Assembly (NCBI GenBank): GCA_900543605.1
Contig: UQSK01000002.1
Location: 50,130 to 114,129, forward strand
DNA: 64,000 bases
Direction: 5' to 3'
Source: an uncultured Collinsella sp.
GTDB taxonomy: Bacteria > Actinomycetota > Coriobacteriia > Coriobacteriales > Coriobacteriaceae
Shown here: positions 56,582 to 64,000 of the stretch, piece after piece
Numbering within the stretch: the first letter of the stretch is position 1
Layout: every line of letters begins with the position of its first letter
Notes under the pieces: generated by a model
Told to the model about the DNA's origin: nothing
The model's input: the letters and a program-made list of their open reading frames with translations, nothing else
Database searches by the model: none
Made by a program: the position numbers and the translations under genes

Positions 56582-58606
56582 ATGCGTCAATTTAAGACCG
56601 AGAGCAAAAAACTGCTCGACCTCATGATCAACTCCATCTACACCAATAAGGAAATCTTCCTGCGCGAGCTTATCTCTAACGCGAGCGACGCCGTCGACAA
56701 GCTCAACTTTAAGAGCCTGCAGGATCCGAGCGTTAAGCTCGACCAAGGTGACCTTGCCATCCGCGTCTCTTTCGACAAGGATGCCCGCACCATCACGATC
56801 TCGGATAACGGCATTGGCATGACCGCCGAGGAGCTCGAGCGCAACTTGGGCACCATCGCCCATTCCGGCTCCGAGGAGTTTAAGACCGAGAACGCCGAGC
56901 AGCAGGGTTCGGATGTCGACATCATCGGCCAGTTTGGCGTGGGCTTCTACTCGGCCTTTATGGTCGCCAGCCATGTGAAGGTCGTGAGCCGCGCCTATGG
57001 CGAGGATGTCGCCCATGTGTGGGAGTCGGACGGTCTTGAGGGCTACACCATCGAGGATGGCGAGCGCGCCGAGCACGGTACCGATGTCATTCTGACGCTG
57101 CGTGAGAACGAGAAGCTCGACGCCGATGGCGAGGCCGAGACCTACGATCGCTTCCTGACCGAGTGGGGCCTCAAGAGCCTGATTCAGCAGTACAGCAACT
57201 ATGTGCGCTACCCGATTCGGATGATGGTGTCCAAGAGCCGCCAGAAACCCAAGCCCGAGGACGCCGGCGACGATTACAAGCCCGAGTATGAGGACTACCA
57301 GGAGCTCGAGACCATCAACTCCATGACGCCGATTTGGAAAAAGCGCAGCTCCGATGTTGAGCAGAAGGACTACGACGAGTTCTACAAGTCTACGTTCCAC
57401 GACTTTGATAATCCTGCGCGCACCATCAGCTTCCACGCCGAGGGCACGCTCGAGTACGACGCCCTGCTGTTTGTGCCGGGTCGCGCCCCGTTCGATCTGT
57501 ACAGCAAGGACTACGAGAAGGGTCTGGCGCTCTACAGCTCCAACGTGCTGATTATGGAGAAATGCGACGACCTGCTGCCCGACTACTACAACTTTGTGCG
57601 CGGTGTCGTGGATTCCGCCGACGTGTCGCTCAACATCTCGCGTGAGACGCTGCAGCAGAACCGTCAGCTCAAGGCCATCGCCAAGCGTGTGGAAAAGAAG
57701 ATCACCGCTGACCTTGAGGATATGCGTGACAACGACCGCGAGGCCTACGAGAAGTTCTTTGAGAACTTTGGCCGCGGCCTTAAGTACGGCATCTACTCGA
57801 GCTATGGCATGAAGGCCGATGAGCTCGCCGACCTGCTGCTGTTCTGGTCTGCCAAGGAGCAGAAGATGATTACCCTAGCCGAGTATGCCAAGGGCATGCC
57901 CGAGGATCAGAAGGCCATCTACTACGCCGCCGGCGACTCGCGTGAGCGCTTGGCCAAGATGCCCGTGGTAAAGGGCGTGCTCGACCGCGGCTATGACGTG
58001 CTGCTACTGACGCAGGATGTGGATGAGTTCACCTTCCAGGCCATGCGTGAGTACATTGCCGCCGATATGCCCAAGATTTACGAGGACGACGCTGCCCGCG
58101 AGGCTGCCGAGAAGGCTGTGGCCGACGGTGCCGAGCCCGAGGTCGAGGATCGTCATCTGGAGCTCAAGAACGTCGCGACCGGTGATCTTGACCTGGCGAC
58201 CGAGGACGAAAAGAAGGAGGCCGAGGACGCCACCAAGGAGAACGAGGACCTCTTTAGCGCCATGAAGGAGGCGCTCGGCGACAAGGTCGAGAAGGTCGCC
58301 GTCTCTGCGCGCCTGACCGATGCTCCCGCGTGCATCACCACCGAGGGCCCGCTTTCGCTCGAGATGGAGAAGGTGCTCCAGAAGGGTCCCGAGGGAGCGC
58401 CCGATGGTATGCCCAAGAGCCAGCGCGTGCTCGAGCTCAACGCCAAGCACCCGGTCTTTGCCAAGCTTGTCGCTGCCCAGAAGGCAGGCGACGCCGACAA
58501 GATCAAGCAGTACTCCGGTCTGCTCTACGATCAGGCCCTGCTGGTCGAGGGCATTTTGCCCGAGGACCCCGTTGCCTTCGCGGCAGCTGTCTGCAACTTG
58601 ATGTAG
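56582..58606 (+). CDS. htpG: Chaperone HtpG (Hsp90 family)
   Basis: ATP-dependent chaperone in the cytoplasm, 674 residues. The N-terminal ATPase domain has IYTNKEIFLRELISNASDA (Glu and Asn of the ATP site), DNGIGMT, GTIAHSGSEEF, and GQFGVGFYSAFMVA; the middle domain has GVVDSADVSLNISRE with the catalytic arginine. The C-terminal domain is recognisable. Compared with E. coli HtpG (624) it carries an acidic insert near residues 500-560 rich in Glu and Lys (EDEKKEAEDATKENEDL). The ATG has GCGAAAGGAC upstream. Confidence 0.96.
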   Translation: MRQFKTESKKLLDLMINSIYTNKEIFLRELISNASDAVDKLNFKSLQDPSVKLDQGDLAIRVSFDKDARTITISDNGIGMTAEELERNLGTIAHSGSEEFKTENAEQQGSDVDIIGQFGVGFYSAFMVASHVKVVSRAYGEDVAHVWESDGLEGYTIEDGERAEHGTDVILTLRENEKLDADGEAETYDRFLTEWGLKSLIQQYSNYVRYPIRMMVSKSRQKPKPEDAGDDYKPEYEDYQELETINSMTPIWKKRSSDVEQKDYDEFYKSTFHDFDNPARTISFHAEGTLEYDALLFVPGRAPFDLYSKDYEKGLALYSSNVLIMEKCDDLLPDYYNFVRGVVDSADVSLNISRETLQQNRQLKAIAKRVEKKITADLEDMRDNDREAYEKFFENFGRGLKYGIYSSYGMKADELADLLLFWSAKEQKMITLAEYAKGMPEDQKAIYYAAGDSRERLAKMPVVKGVLDRGYDVLLLTQDVDEFTFQAMREYIAADMPKIYEDDAAREAAEKAVADGAEPEVEDRHLELKNVATGDLDLATEDEKKEAEDATKENEDLFSAMKEALGDKVEKVAVSARLTDAPACITTEGPLSLEMEKVLQKGPEGAPDGMPKSQRVLELNAKHPVFAKLVAAQKAGDADKIKQYSGLLYDQALLVEGILPEDPVAFAAAVCNLM

Positions 58607-58636
58607 TTCGGGGATACGGCACCGTAACTAGATTAG

Positions 58637-58706
58637 AACGAGAGTGGATAATCTCCCACTTTTGGCTCGAATGCGGGCTTGAAGTGGGAGATTTTCCACT
58701 CTCGTT
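58637..58706. repeat. Long inverted repeat after htpG
   Basis: AACGAGAGTGGA-(2)-ATCTCCCACTT at 58637-58661 and AAGTGGGAGAT-(2)-TCCACTCTCGTT at 58682-58706 form a nearly perfect hairpin of about 24 bp with one internal mismatch zone and a 20-base loop. A separate terminator follows, so this is an additional element of the REP/BIME kind. Confidence 0.8.
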
Positions 58707-58714
58707 TCCTTTTG

Positions 58715-58748
58715 AATGATCCCTTCGTCCCCAAGGGATCATTTATTT
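58715..58748 (+). terminator. Terminator after htpG
   Basis: AATGATCCCTT at 58715-58725 pairs with AAGGGATCATT at 58733-58743, followed by TATTT. Confidence 0.8.
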
Positions 58749-58881
58749 GTGCGGGTTGTGGTTTTGTGACCTGCTGAAATTTAGGATACTGTACATCTGT
58801 ACGTTAACTCATCTTCGTAGTATATTGCTACCCGCAAAACTCAACACCATTGTGCTTTGAGACGTTAAAGCGCCTACTACA

Positions 58882-61698
58882 ATGGTTGTCGATAGTACGA
58901 TTCGATTTAACGACAGGATGGATGGTCCAAGCGTGAGTCTCGGCAGCAAACTATCCAATGCAAAGGTGTCCTTTGCGATATTTAAGCGCGACATTAAGCG
59001 ACTGCTTGTGAACCCCGTCGCCCTGGTGGTTACCCTAGGCGTGTGCGTTATTCCCTCGCTGTATGCCTGGTATAACATCGTGGCAAACTGGGATCCGTAT
59101 GGAAACACCCAAGGCATCAAGATTGCTATCGCCAACAACGATCGAGGCACCCAAAACGACTTGGTGGGTGAGCTCAACGCTGGCGACAAAGTGGTCGACC
59201 AGCTCAAGGAGAATCATCAGTTGGGCTGGACGTTCGTCGACTCGACGGCCGATGCCAAGGAGGGCGTCGAGAGCGGCGAGTACTATGCCGCTATCGTGAT
59301 TCCCAAGAACTTCTCGGATAACCTGGTTTCGATGCTCGACGGCAACTACCATCAGCCCAAGCTCACGTACTACGTCAATGAGAAGAAGAGCGCCATTGCG
59401 CCCAAGGTTACCGATACCGGTGCAAACACCATCGAGGAGCAGATCAACTCGGAATTTGTCTCTACGGTAGGCAAGACTGTTGCCGGTATCGCCAAGGATG
59501 CCGGTGTCGATTTAAAGGACAAGGCAACCCAGACTCAGGACTCGCTGGCAAGTTCGGTGTCCGAGGCGTCCGACACCTTGGGCGAGGTGTGCGATTCGAT
59601 TGGCGATATGAATGCCGCCATCGATAAGACGAGTGGCGCTATCGCCTCGGCTGATGCGGCACTTGCCGGCTTGCAAGGCCAGGCACCGTCGCTGACGCAG
59701 GCGATCTCCCAGGGCAACGACCTGCTGAGCGAAGCTCGCACCACGGCGGGCAACTCCATCACCTCGCTCTCCAAGGCGCTCTCGGAAGGCAGCCTTGCGC
59801 TCACCAAGACGTCGGCCTCTGCGAACGCTGCCATCGGCAAGCTGACGGGCGCGGTCACATCTACGACCACCCGTATCGACAACTCGCTCGAGTCTCTTCA
59901 AGCGACGATCGACCACAATAAGGCCGTTATCGGGCACTTGGAGATTCTCGCCAATGACACGTCGACAGGTTCCGAGGAAATTGACGCGCGCATTGTATCG
60001 ACCATCGATTTGCTTCGAGAGCAGAATGAAAAGCTTCAGAGCATCAAGGACGGTCTGTCCGCGCAGTCGAGCGCCATGGCGAATGACGCAGCGGCTGTTT
60101 CGGGTGCCAGTGACGCTATCAATAACGCAATTCATACCGGTGCGACCAACCTTGGCCAAGCCCAAACAAGCCTGGGCCAAAACGCGCTGCCGAAGGCCTC
60201 AAGCGCGCTCGATTCCTTTGCTGCCGTCTCGGGTGATCTGACGGGAATTGTATCTGGCCTCACGCCCACGATTGCAAGCGCGCGCGGTACGCTTTCGCAG
60301 CTTAACGCTACGCTCGGCCAGGCCAAGACCACGCTGTCCCAGACCGATGCCTCGCTTGCCAAGGTCCAGGACAAGCTTGCAACCGCCGCCAACGACATCG
60401 CGGCGCTACAGACCTCTGAGTCCATGGGCGAGCTGGCCGACCTGATGGGCGTCGACGTCGATGACGTTGCAGACTTCATGGCATCTCCGGTCGAACTGAC
60501 CTCAAAGTCAATTTACCCGGTCAAGAGCTTTGGTTCGGGCATCGCCCCGTTCTATACCAATCTGGCGCTGTGGGTGGGCGGCTACGTGCTCATCGCCATC
60601 TACAAGCTCGAGGTCGACCGCGAAGGCATCGGCAGTTTTACCGCGCGCCAAGGCTACTTTGGCCGCTGGTTGCTCATGGTGATCCTGGGCGCGTTGCAGG
60701 CCATCATCGTTACGGTGGGTGATCTGGTCATTGGCGTACAGTGCGTCAACCCGCTGCTGTTCGTGCTGGGCGGCATCGCCATCTCGTTTACGTATGTCAA
60801 CATCATTTACGCGCTGTCCACTACGTTTAAGCACATCGGCAAGGCAATCGGCGTCATTCTGGTTATCGTGCAGATTCCGGGTTCATCGGGCATGTACCCC
60901 ATCGAGATGATGCCTGGCTTCTTCCAGTGGCTGCACCCACTGCTGCCCTTTACCTACGGCATCAATCTGCTGCGCGAGACGGTCGGCGGCATGTACTCGT
61001 TTAACTACCTGTTTAACCTGTGCATCCTGGGCGTGTTTCTGATCGTGGCGCTCTTTATCGGGTTGCAGCTTCGTCCGCTGCTGCTCAACCTTAACCTGCT
61101 CTTTGATAAGCAGCTTTCCACGACCGGTATGATGATCTGCGAGTCCAATGACCTGCCGCGCCAGCGCTACTCGCTGCGCACGGCCATGCGTGTCATGCTC
61201 GATTCCGATTCGTACCGTCGCGAGCTGCTCGACCATGCGGTGACTTTTGAGCACCGTTATCCGTACTACATCAAGGGCGGCTTTGCTGCCGTGGTGGGCG
61301 TTCAGGTGTTGCTCTTTGTGCTTTCGACGGTCCTTGACATCGACAACAACGGCAAGATCATCCTGCTGGTCATCTGGATTATCTCGGTCATCGCCATTTG
61401 CGGCTGGCTTATTAATATCGAGTACATCCGATCGAGCCTCAACACCCAGATGCGTATCTCGGCGCTTTCGGACGAGGACCTGCGCCGCGAGATGCGCGAG
61501 CACACAGCGGCGATCCCTGCCGCTCGCTACATGTTTGGCCTCAACGCCAGCGAGCGTGGTGCCAAGAGCGGCGATCAGTCCACGGGCCGCTTGCCGCATA
61601 TAGGCTCGAACCATAAATCTCAGGACAGCGACAGCACAGCCATAAACGATGGAGATACCACTCCGCTTGGCAAGCACTCCAAAGGAGGTGAGGCATAA
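58882..61698 (+). CDS. YhgE/Pip domain membrane protein (first of two)
   Basis: A 938-residue protein of the YhgE/Pip (phage infection protein, EsaA-like) family. The N-terminal membrane segment (LVVTLGVCVIPSLYAWYN, about residues 45-65) is followed by NWDPYGNTQGIKIAIANND, the family signature, then a long extracytoplasmic helical region (about 190-530) rich in Ser, Ala and Leu. A five- or six-helix membrane domain (about 550-740) has the ABC-2-like pattern, with YPVKSFGSGIAPFYTNL before it. Unlike most relatives it continues with a further ~200 residues including two more helices and a polar tail. GTG 58933 (after GGATGG) is a credible later start. Its stop directly abuts the second gene. 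Confidence 0.85.
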   Translation: MVVDSTIRFNDRMDGPSVSLGSKLSNAKVSFAIFKRDIKRLLVNPVALVVTLGVCVIPSLYAWYNIVANWDPYGNTQGIKIAIANNDRGTQNDLVGELNAGDKVVDQLKENHQLGWTFVDSTADAKEGVESGEYYAAIVIPKNFSDNLVSMLDGNYHQPKLTYYVNEKKSAIAPKVTDTGANTIEEQINSEFVSTVGKTVAGIAKDAGVDLKDKATQTQDSLASSVSEASDTLGEVCDSIGDMNAAIDKTSGAIASADAALAGLQGQAPSLTQAISQGNDLLSEARTTAGNSITSLSKALSEGSLALTKTSASANAAIGKLTGAVTSTTTRIDNSLESLQATIDHNKAVIGHLEILANDTSTGSEEIDARIVSTIDLLREQNEKLQSIKDGLSAQSSAMANDAAAVSGASDAINNAIHTGATNLGQAQTSLGQNALPKASSALDSFAAVSGDLTGIVSGLTPTIASARGTLSQLNATLGQAKTTLSQTDASLAKVQDKLATAANDIAALQTSESMGELADLMGVDVDDVADFMASPVELTSKSIYPVKSFGSGIAPFYTNLALWVGGYVLIAIYKLEVDREGIGSFTARQGYFGRWLLMVILGALQAIIVTVGDLVIGVQCVNPLLFVLGGIAISFTYVNIIYALSTTFKHIGKAIGVILVIVQIPGSSGMYPIEMMPGFFQWLHPLLPFTYGINLLRETVGGMYSFNYLFNLCILGVFLIVALFIGLQLRPLLLNLNLLFDKQLSTTGMMICESNDLPRQRYSLRTAMRVMLDSDSYRRELLDHAVTFEHRYPYYIKGGFAAVVGVQVLLFVLSTVLDIDNNGKIILLVIWIISVIAICGWLINIEYIRSSLNTQMRISALSDEDLRREMREHTAAIPAARYMFGLNASERGAKSGDQSTGRLPHIGSNHKSQDSDSTAINDGDTTPLGKHSKGGEA

Positions 61699-63888
61699 AT
61701 GAAGAACATCCTGCATCTGTTTAAGCGCGATGTCCAAAATGTGTCTCGCTCCGTAATTGGCTTGGTTGTCGTGATGGGCCTCGTTATCGTACCGTGCCTG
61801 TACGCGTGGTTTAACATCGCCGGCAGCTGGGACCCGTACGGCAACACCGGCAATCTTAAGATCGCCGTGGTCAACACCGATGAGGGTTACGAGAGCGATC
61901 TGATCCCCGTTGAGGTCAACGTGGGTGAAAACGTGACCGCCACCCTGCGCGGCAACGAGAGCTTCGATTGGGTTGTACTCAACAATCGAGAAAAGGCCAT
62001 CGAGGGCGTCAAATCGGGCGCATACTATGCGGCTGTCGTTATCCCTAAGACGTTTAGTGCCGATATGATGACGCTCTTTTCGACCGACGTGAAGCATGCC
62101 GATATCGAGTTCTACGAGAATCAGAAGGCCAACGCCATCGCGCAGATCGTGACCGAGAAGGGCTCGAGCGCCGTTCAGAGTCAGGTTAACGAGACCTTTA
62201 CCAAGACCATCACGACCATCGGTCTTAAGACGGTGTCCAGCCTGCTCGATTACATGAGCACCGACCAGGTCAGCAACTTTATCGCCAACCTGTCCTCGAC
62301 GCTTGGCGATTCGATTGAGGACCTGCGAGACGTTCAGGCCAGCGCAACATCGCTTGCGGGCATTTTGAGCTCCACGTCCGATTCGCTGACGTCGGCGAGC
62401 GGCATGCTCAAGCAGACCGGTGCCGTCGATGAGTCGACAAAGCAGCTCATGGAACATGCCAAAAGCGGTATCGATGATTCCAAAGAAGCGCTTAAGGCGG
62501 CAAACGATGCCATCGATGCCGCGATCGATGGAAGTGCGGGTTCGTTCGACAATGTGTCTGCCGAGCTCGCGAAGGCGTTCGATGCCGCGAACCAGCATGT
62601 CGACCTTACGGTGTCCCAACTCAACGATGCCGCTGCGGCCCTCAATGCGCGTGCCGACGATATCGATGCCACGGCCGACCAGCTCCGCAGCCTTGCCGAG
62701 CAGGTGAGTAACGAAAAGCTCCAGGAGAGCCTCAGATCTGTGGCAACATCGCTGGGCAGGATCGCGGTGGAGTATCGCAACAACGCCAAGGACCTGACGG
62801 CAACCGCTAAGTCCCTTTCTGACAGCATGGCAGAGGTCAACAGCACTCGTGCCGAGGTCGACCAGGCCATCGCCGATGCCAAGGCGGGTATCTCGGGTGC
62901 CAAGTCCGACTATGATTCCACGTTCTCGGTTAAGGCCAAGGAGCTCAAGAAGACGGTTTCGGGCATTCTGGACTCGCTGAACAGCATCTCGGGCGATCTG
63001 GATAGCGCCGTAGACGGCCTGACCGACGCATCCGGTTCGCTGGCAAAGGGCCTCTCCAAGGCTGCAAAGCTGGTCAACAAGGCTTCTGATCAGCTGGGCG
63101 AGGCGTCGGACAAGATTAGCGCTTTCAAGGACGAGCTCGATGGTGCCCTTATGTCGGACGATCTGGCCACGATCAAGACGATGATCGGCAACGACCCCGA
63201 TGGTTTGGCCGCGTCGCTTTCCGGTCCCGTCGCGCTCGACCGCAAGCCGGTCTATCCGATCCGCAACTACGGTTCGGCCATGGCGCCGTTCTACACGATT
63301 CTGTCGCTGTGGGTGGGCTCGATCGTGCTGGCGGCCATGATGAAGGTTTCGGTCGACGATGAGCTTATCAACGAGCTCATCCCCGTGCGCTTGCACGAGA
63401 TCTACCTGGGTCGCTACCTGTTCTTTGGCGGTTTGGCCCTGCTGCAGGCAACGCTCGTGTGTGCGGGCGACATCCTGTTCTTTGGCATCCAGTGCGATAA
63501 CCCATTGCAGTTTGTGCTGGCGGGCTGGGTCGCGAGTCTCGTGTTCTCCAATATCGTCTACACGCTTACGGTTTCGTTTGGCGATATCGGTAAGGCACTC
63601 GCTGTCGTGCTGTTGGTTATGCAGGTCGGTGGTTCGGGCGGCACGTTCCCCATCGAGATGACCGGCCCCGTGTTCCAGGCGATCTATCCGTTCCTGCCGT
63701 TCACCCACGGCATCAACGCCATGCATGCCGCCATGGCCGGTGCCTACCATATGGAGTACTGGATTGAGCTAGGCATTCTGGCGAGTTATCTGATTCCGTC
63801 GCTGGCCCTGGGCGTGGTCTTCCGTCGCCCAGTCATCAAAGCCAACGACTGGATCATCGAAAAGCTTGAGAGTACTAAATTAATCTAG
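61699..63888 (+). CDS. YhgE/Pip domain membrane protein (second of two)
   Basis: A 729-residue paralogue of the protein before it, with the same layout: membrane segment (VVVMGLVIVPCLYAWFNI), SWDPYGNTGNLKIAVVNTDE, a coiled-coil-rich extracytoplasmic middle (about residues 180-490), YPIRNYGSAMAPFYTILSLW and a six-helix C-terminal domain ending GVVFRRPVIKANDWIIEKL. It lacks the long C-terminal extension of the first copy. AAGGAGGTGAGG lies inside the 3' end of the upstream gene, and ATG follows TAA directly, so the two are cotranslated and probably form a hetero-oligomer. No ESX/type VII genes are in the window. Confidence 0.88.
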   Translation: MKNILHLFKRDVQNVSRSVIGLVVVMGLVIVPCLYAWFNIAGSWDPYGNTGNLKIAVVNTDEGYESDLIPVEVNVGENVTATLRGNESFDWVVLNNREKAIEGVKSGAYYAAVVIPKTFSADMMTLFSTDVKHADIEFYENQKANAIAQIVTEKGSSAVQSQVNETFTKTITTIGLKTVSSLLDYMSTDQVSNFIANLSSTLGDSIEDLRDVQASATSLAGILSSTSDSLTSASGMLKQTGAVDESTKQLMEHAKSGIDDSKEALKAANDAIDAAIDGSAGSFDNVSAELAKAFDAANQHVDLTVSQLNDAAAALNARADDIDATADQLRSLAEQVSNEKLQESLRSVATSLGRIAVEYRNNAKDLTATAKSLSDSMAEVNSTRAEVDQAIADAKAGISGAKSDYDSTFSVKAKELKKTVSGILDSLNSISGDLDSAVDGLTDASGSLAKGLSKAAKLVNKASDQLGEASDKISAFKDELDGALMSDDLATIKTMIGNDPDGLAASLSGPVALDRKPVYPIRNYGSAMAPFYTILSLWVGSIVLAAMMKVSVDDELINELIPVRLHEIYLGRYLFFGGLALLQATLVCAGDILFFGIQCDNPLQFVLAGWVASLVFSNIVYTLTVSFGDIGKALAVVLLVMQVGGSGGTFPIEMTGPVFQAIYPFLPFTHGINAMHAAMAGAYHMEYWIELGILASYLIPSLALGVVFRRPVIKANDWIIEKLESTKLI

Positions 63889-64000
63889 CGCAACAATGTA
63901 AACGCTGATGCTGCGGCAATGTCAGACACTATGACCCAATCCGAAGGCACGGAAACGACAGGAGCCCCCGCTCGTGACCGCGGGTCGGGGCTGCGACAAT
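63889..64000. other. End of window, no gene recognised
   Basis: The last 112 bases hold a GC-rich hairpin (AGCCCCCGC with GCGGGTCGGGGCT, about 63962-63994) without a visible T-run before the window ends. It may be the terminator of the YhgE/Pip pair or part of the next transcript. Confidence 0.4.

Noticed and set aside
60883..63750. A 955-codon open frame on the minus strand
   Set aside because: Antisense shadow of the two YhgE/Pip genes, which have clear motifs, ribosome sites and third-position bias on the plus strand.

Overview
The window is 64 kb of high-GC bacterial chromosome. Gene order and protein content point to Coriobacteriia (Actinomycetota), most likely a Collinsella-like gut species. 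The evidence is GC-rich codon use, pheST under a Firmicutes-style T-box, rsgA next to a Tad pilus locus, a VanRS-like pair beside a D,D-carboxypeptidase, and paired YhgE/Pip membrane proteins. The genus is inferred from recognition, not from a database search.

Layout. 1-10 kb: end of glmM; an M32 carboxypeptidase on the minus strand; a phenylalanine T-box with pheS and pheT; then an ECF metal transporter (nikMN/cbiM, cbiQ, cbiO) behind a promoter carrying a NikR-type operator. 10-16 kb: a zinc-phospholipase-C-like protein, pyruvate kinase, and a P2-type cation ATPase whose ribosome binding site lies in a hairpin. 16-18.3 kb: an AT-richer accessory island with a three-gene minus-strand operon (thioredoxin-like protein, secreted two-cysteine protein, small membrane protein) facing a DUF2975/XRE pair. 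18.3-29.4 kb: rsgA, then a compact 12-gene Tad/Flp pilus operon with four small pilin-like proteins sharing an A|QxTxE cleavage motif. 29.4-41 kb: a BrnT/BrnA-like toxin-antitoxin pair, tRNA-Phe, a GH5-like protein with an altered active site, and housekeeping genes (rsmI, metG, rsmA, tatD, rlmH, proC, serS) with tRNA-Leu and tRNA-Arg. 41-47 kb: a large TPR-like protein, an AAA ATPase behind an A/T-rich repeat array, tRNA-Ser and a TM2-domain protein. 47-56.4 kb: dacA divergent from a VanRS-like pair, pstB-phoB-phoR-like genes, an orphan Wzz/BY-kinase/PHP-phosphatase module and a GNAT. 56.5-64 kb: htpG and two tandem YhgE/Pip proteins.

The least ordinary signal is downstream of the tRNA genes. 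After tRNA-Leu and tRNA-Arg there is, in order, the terminator, an antisense copy of that tRNA's own T-loop, a 98-bp core shared by both loci (about 90% identical by eye, ungapped), and then a second copy of the tRNA 3' tail plus terminator. The unit length is 189 bp at Leu and 190 bp at Arg, and at Arg a second partial unit follows. A decayed version may follow tRNA-Ser. I know no described element with this layout. Other items worth following are the secreted-protein operon, the NikR-type operator, the GH5 protein lacking its acid/base glutamate, and several REP/BIME-like long inverted repeats in intergenic gaps.

Start codons were chosen by ribosome binding site and family N-termini, so several differ from the longest open frame. 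No CRISPR array, prophage, intact insertion sequence or rRNA was seen.
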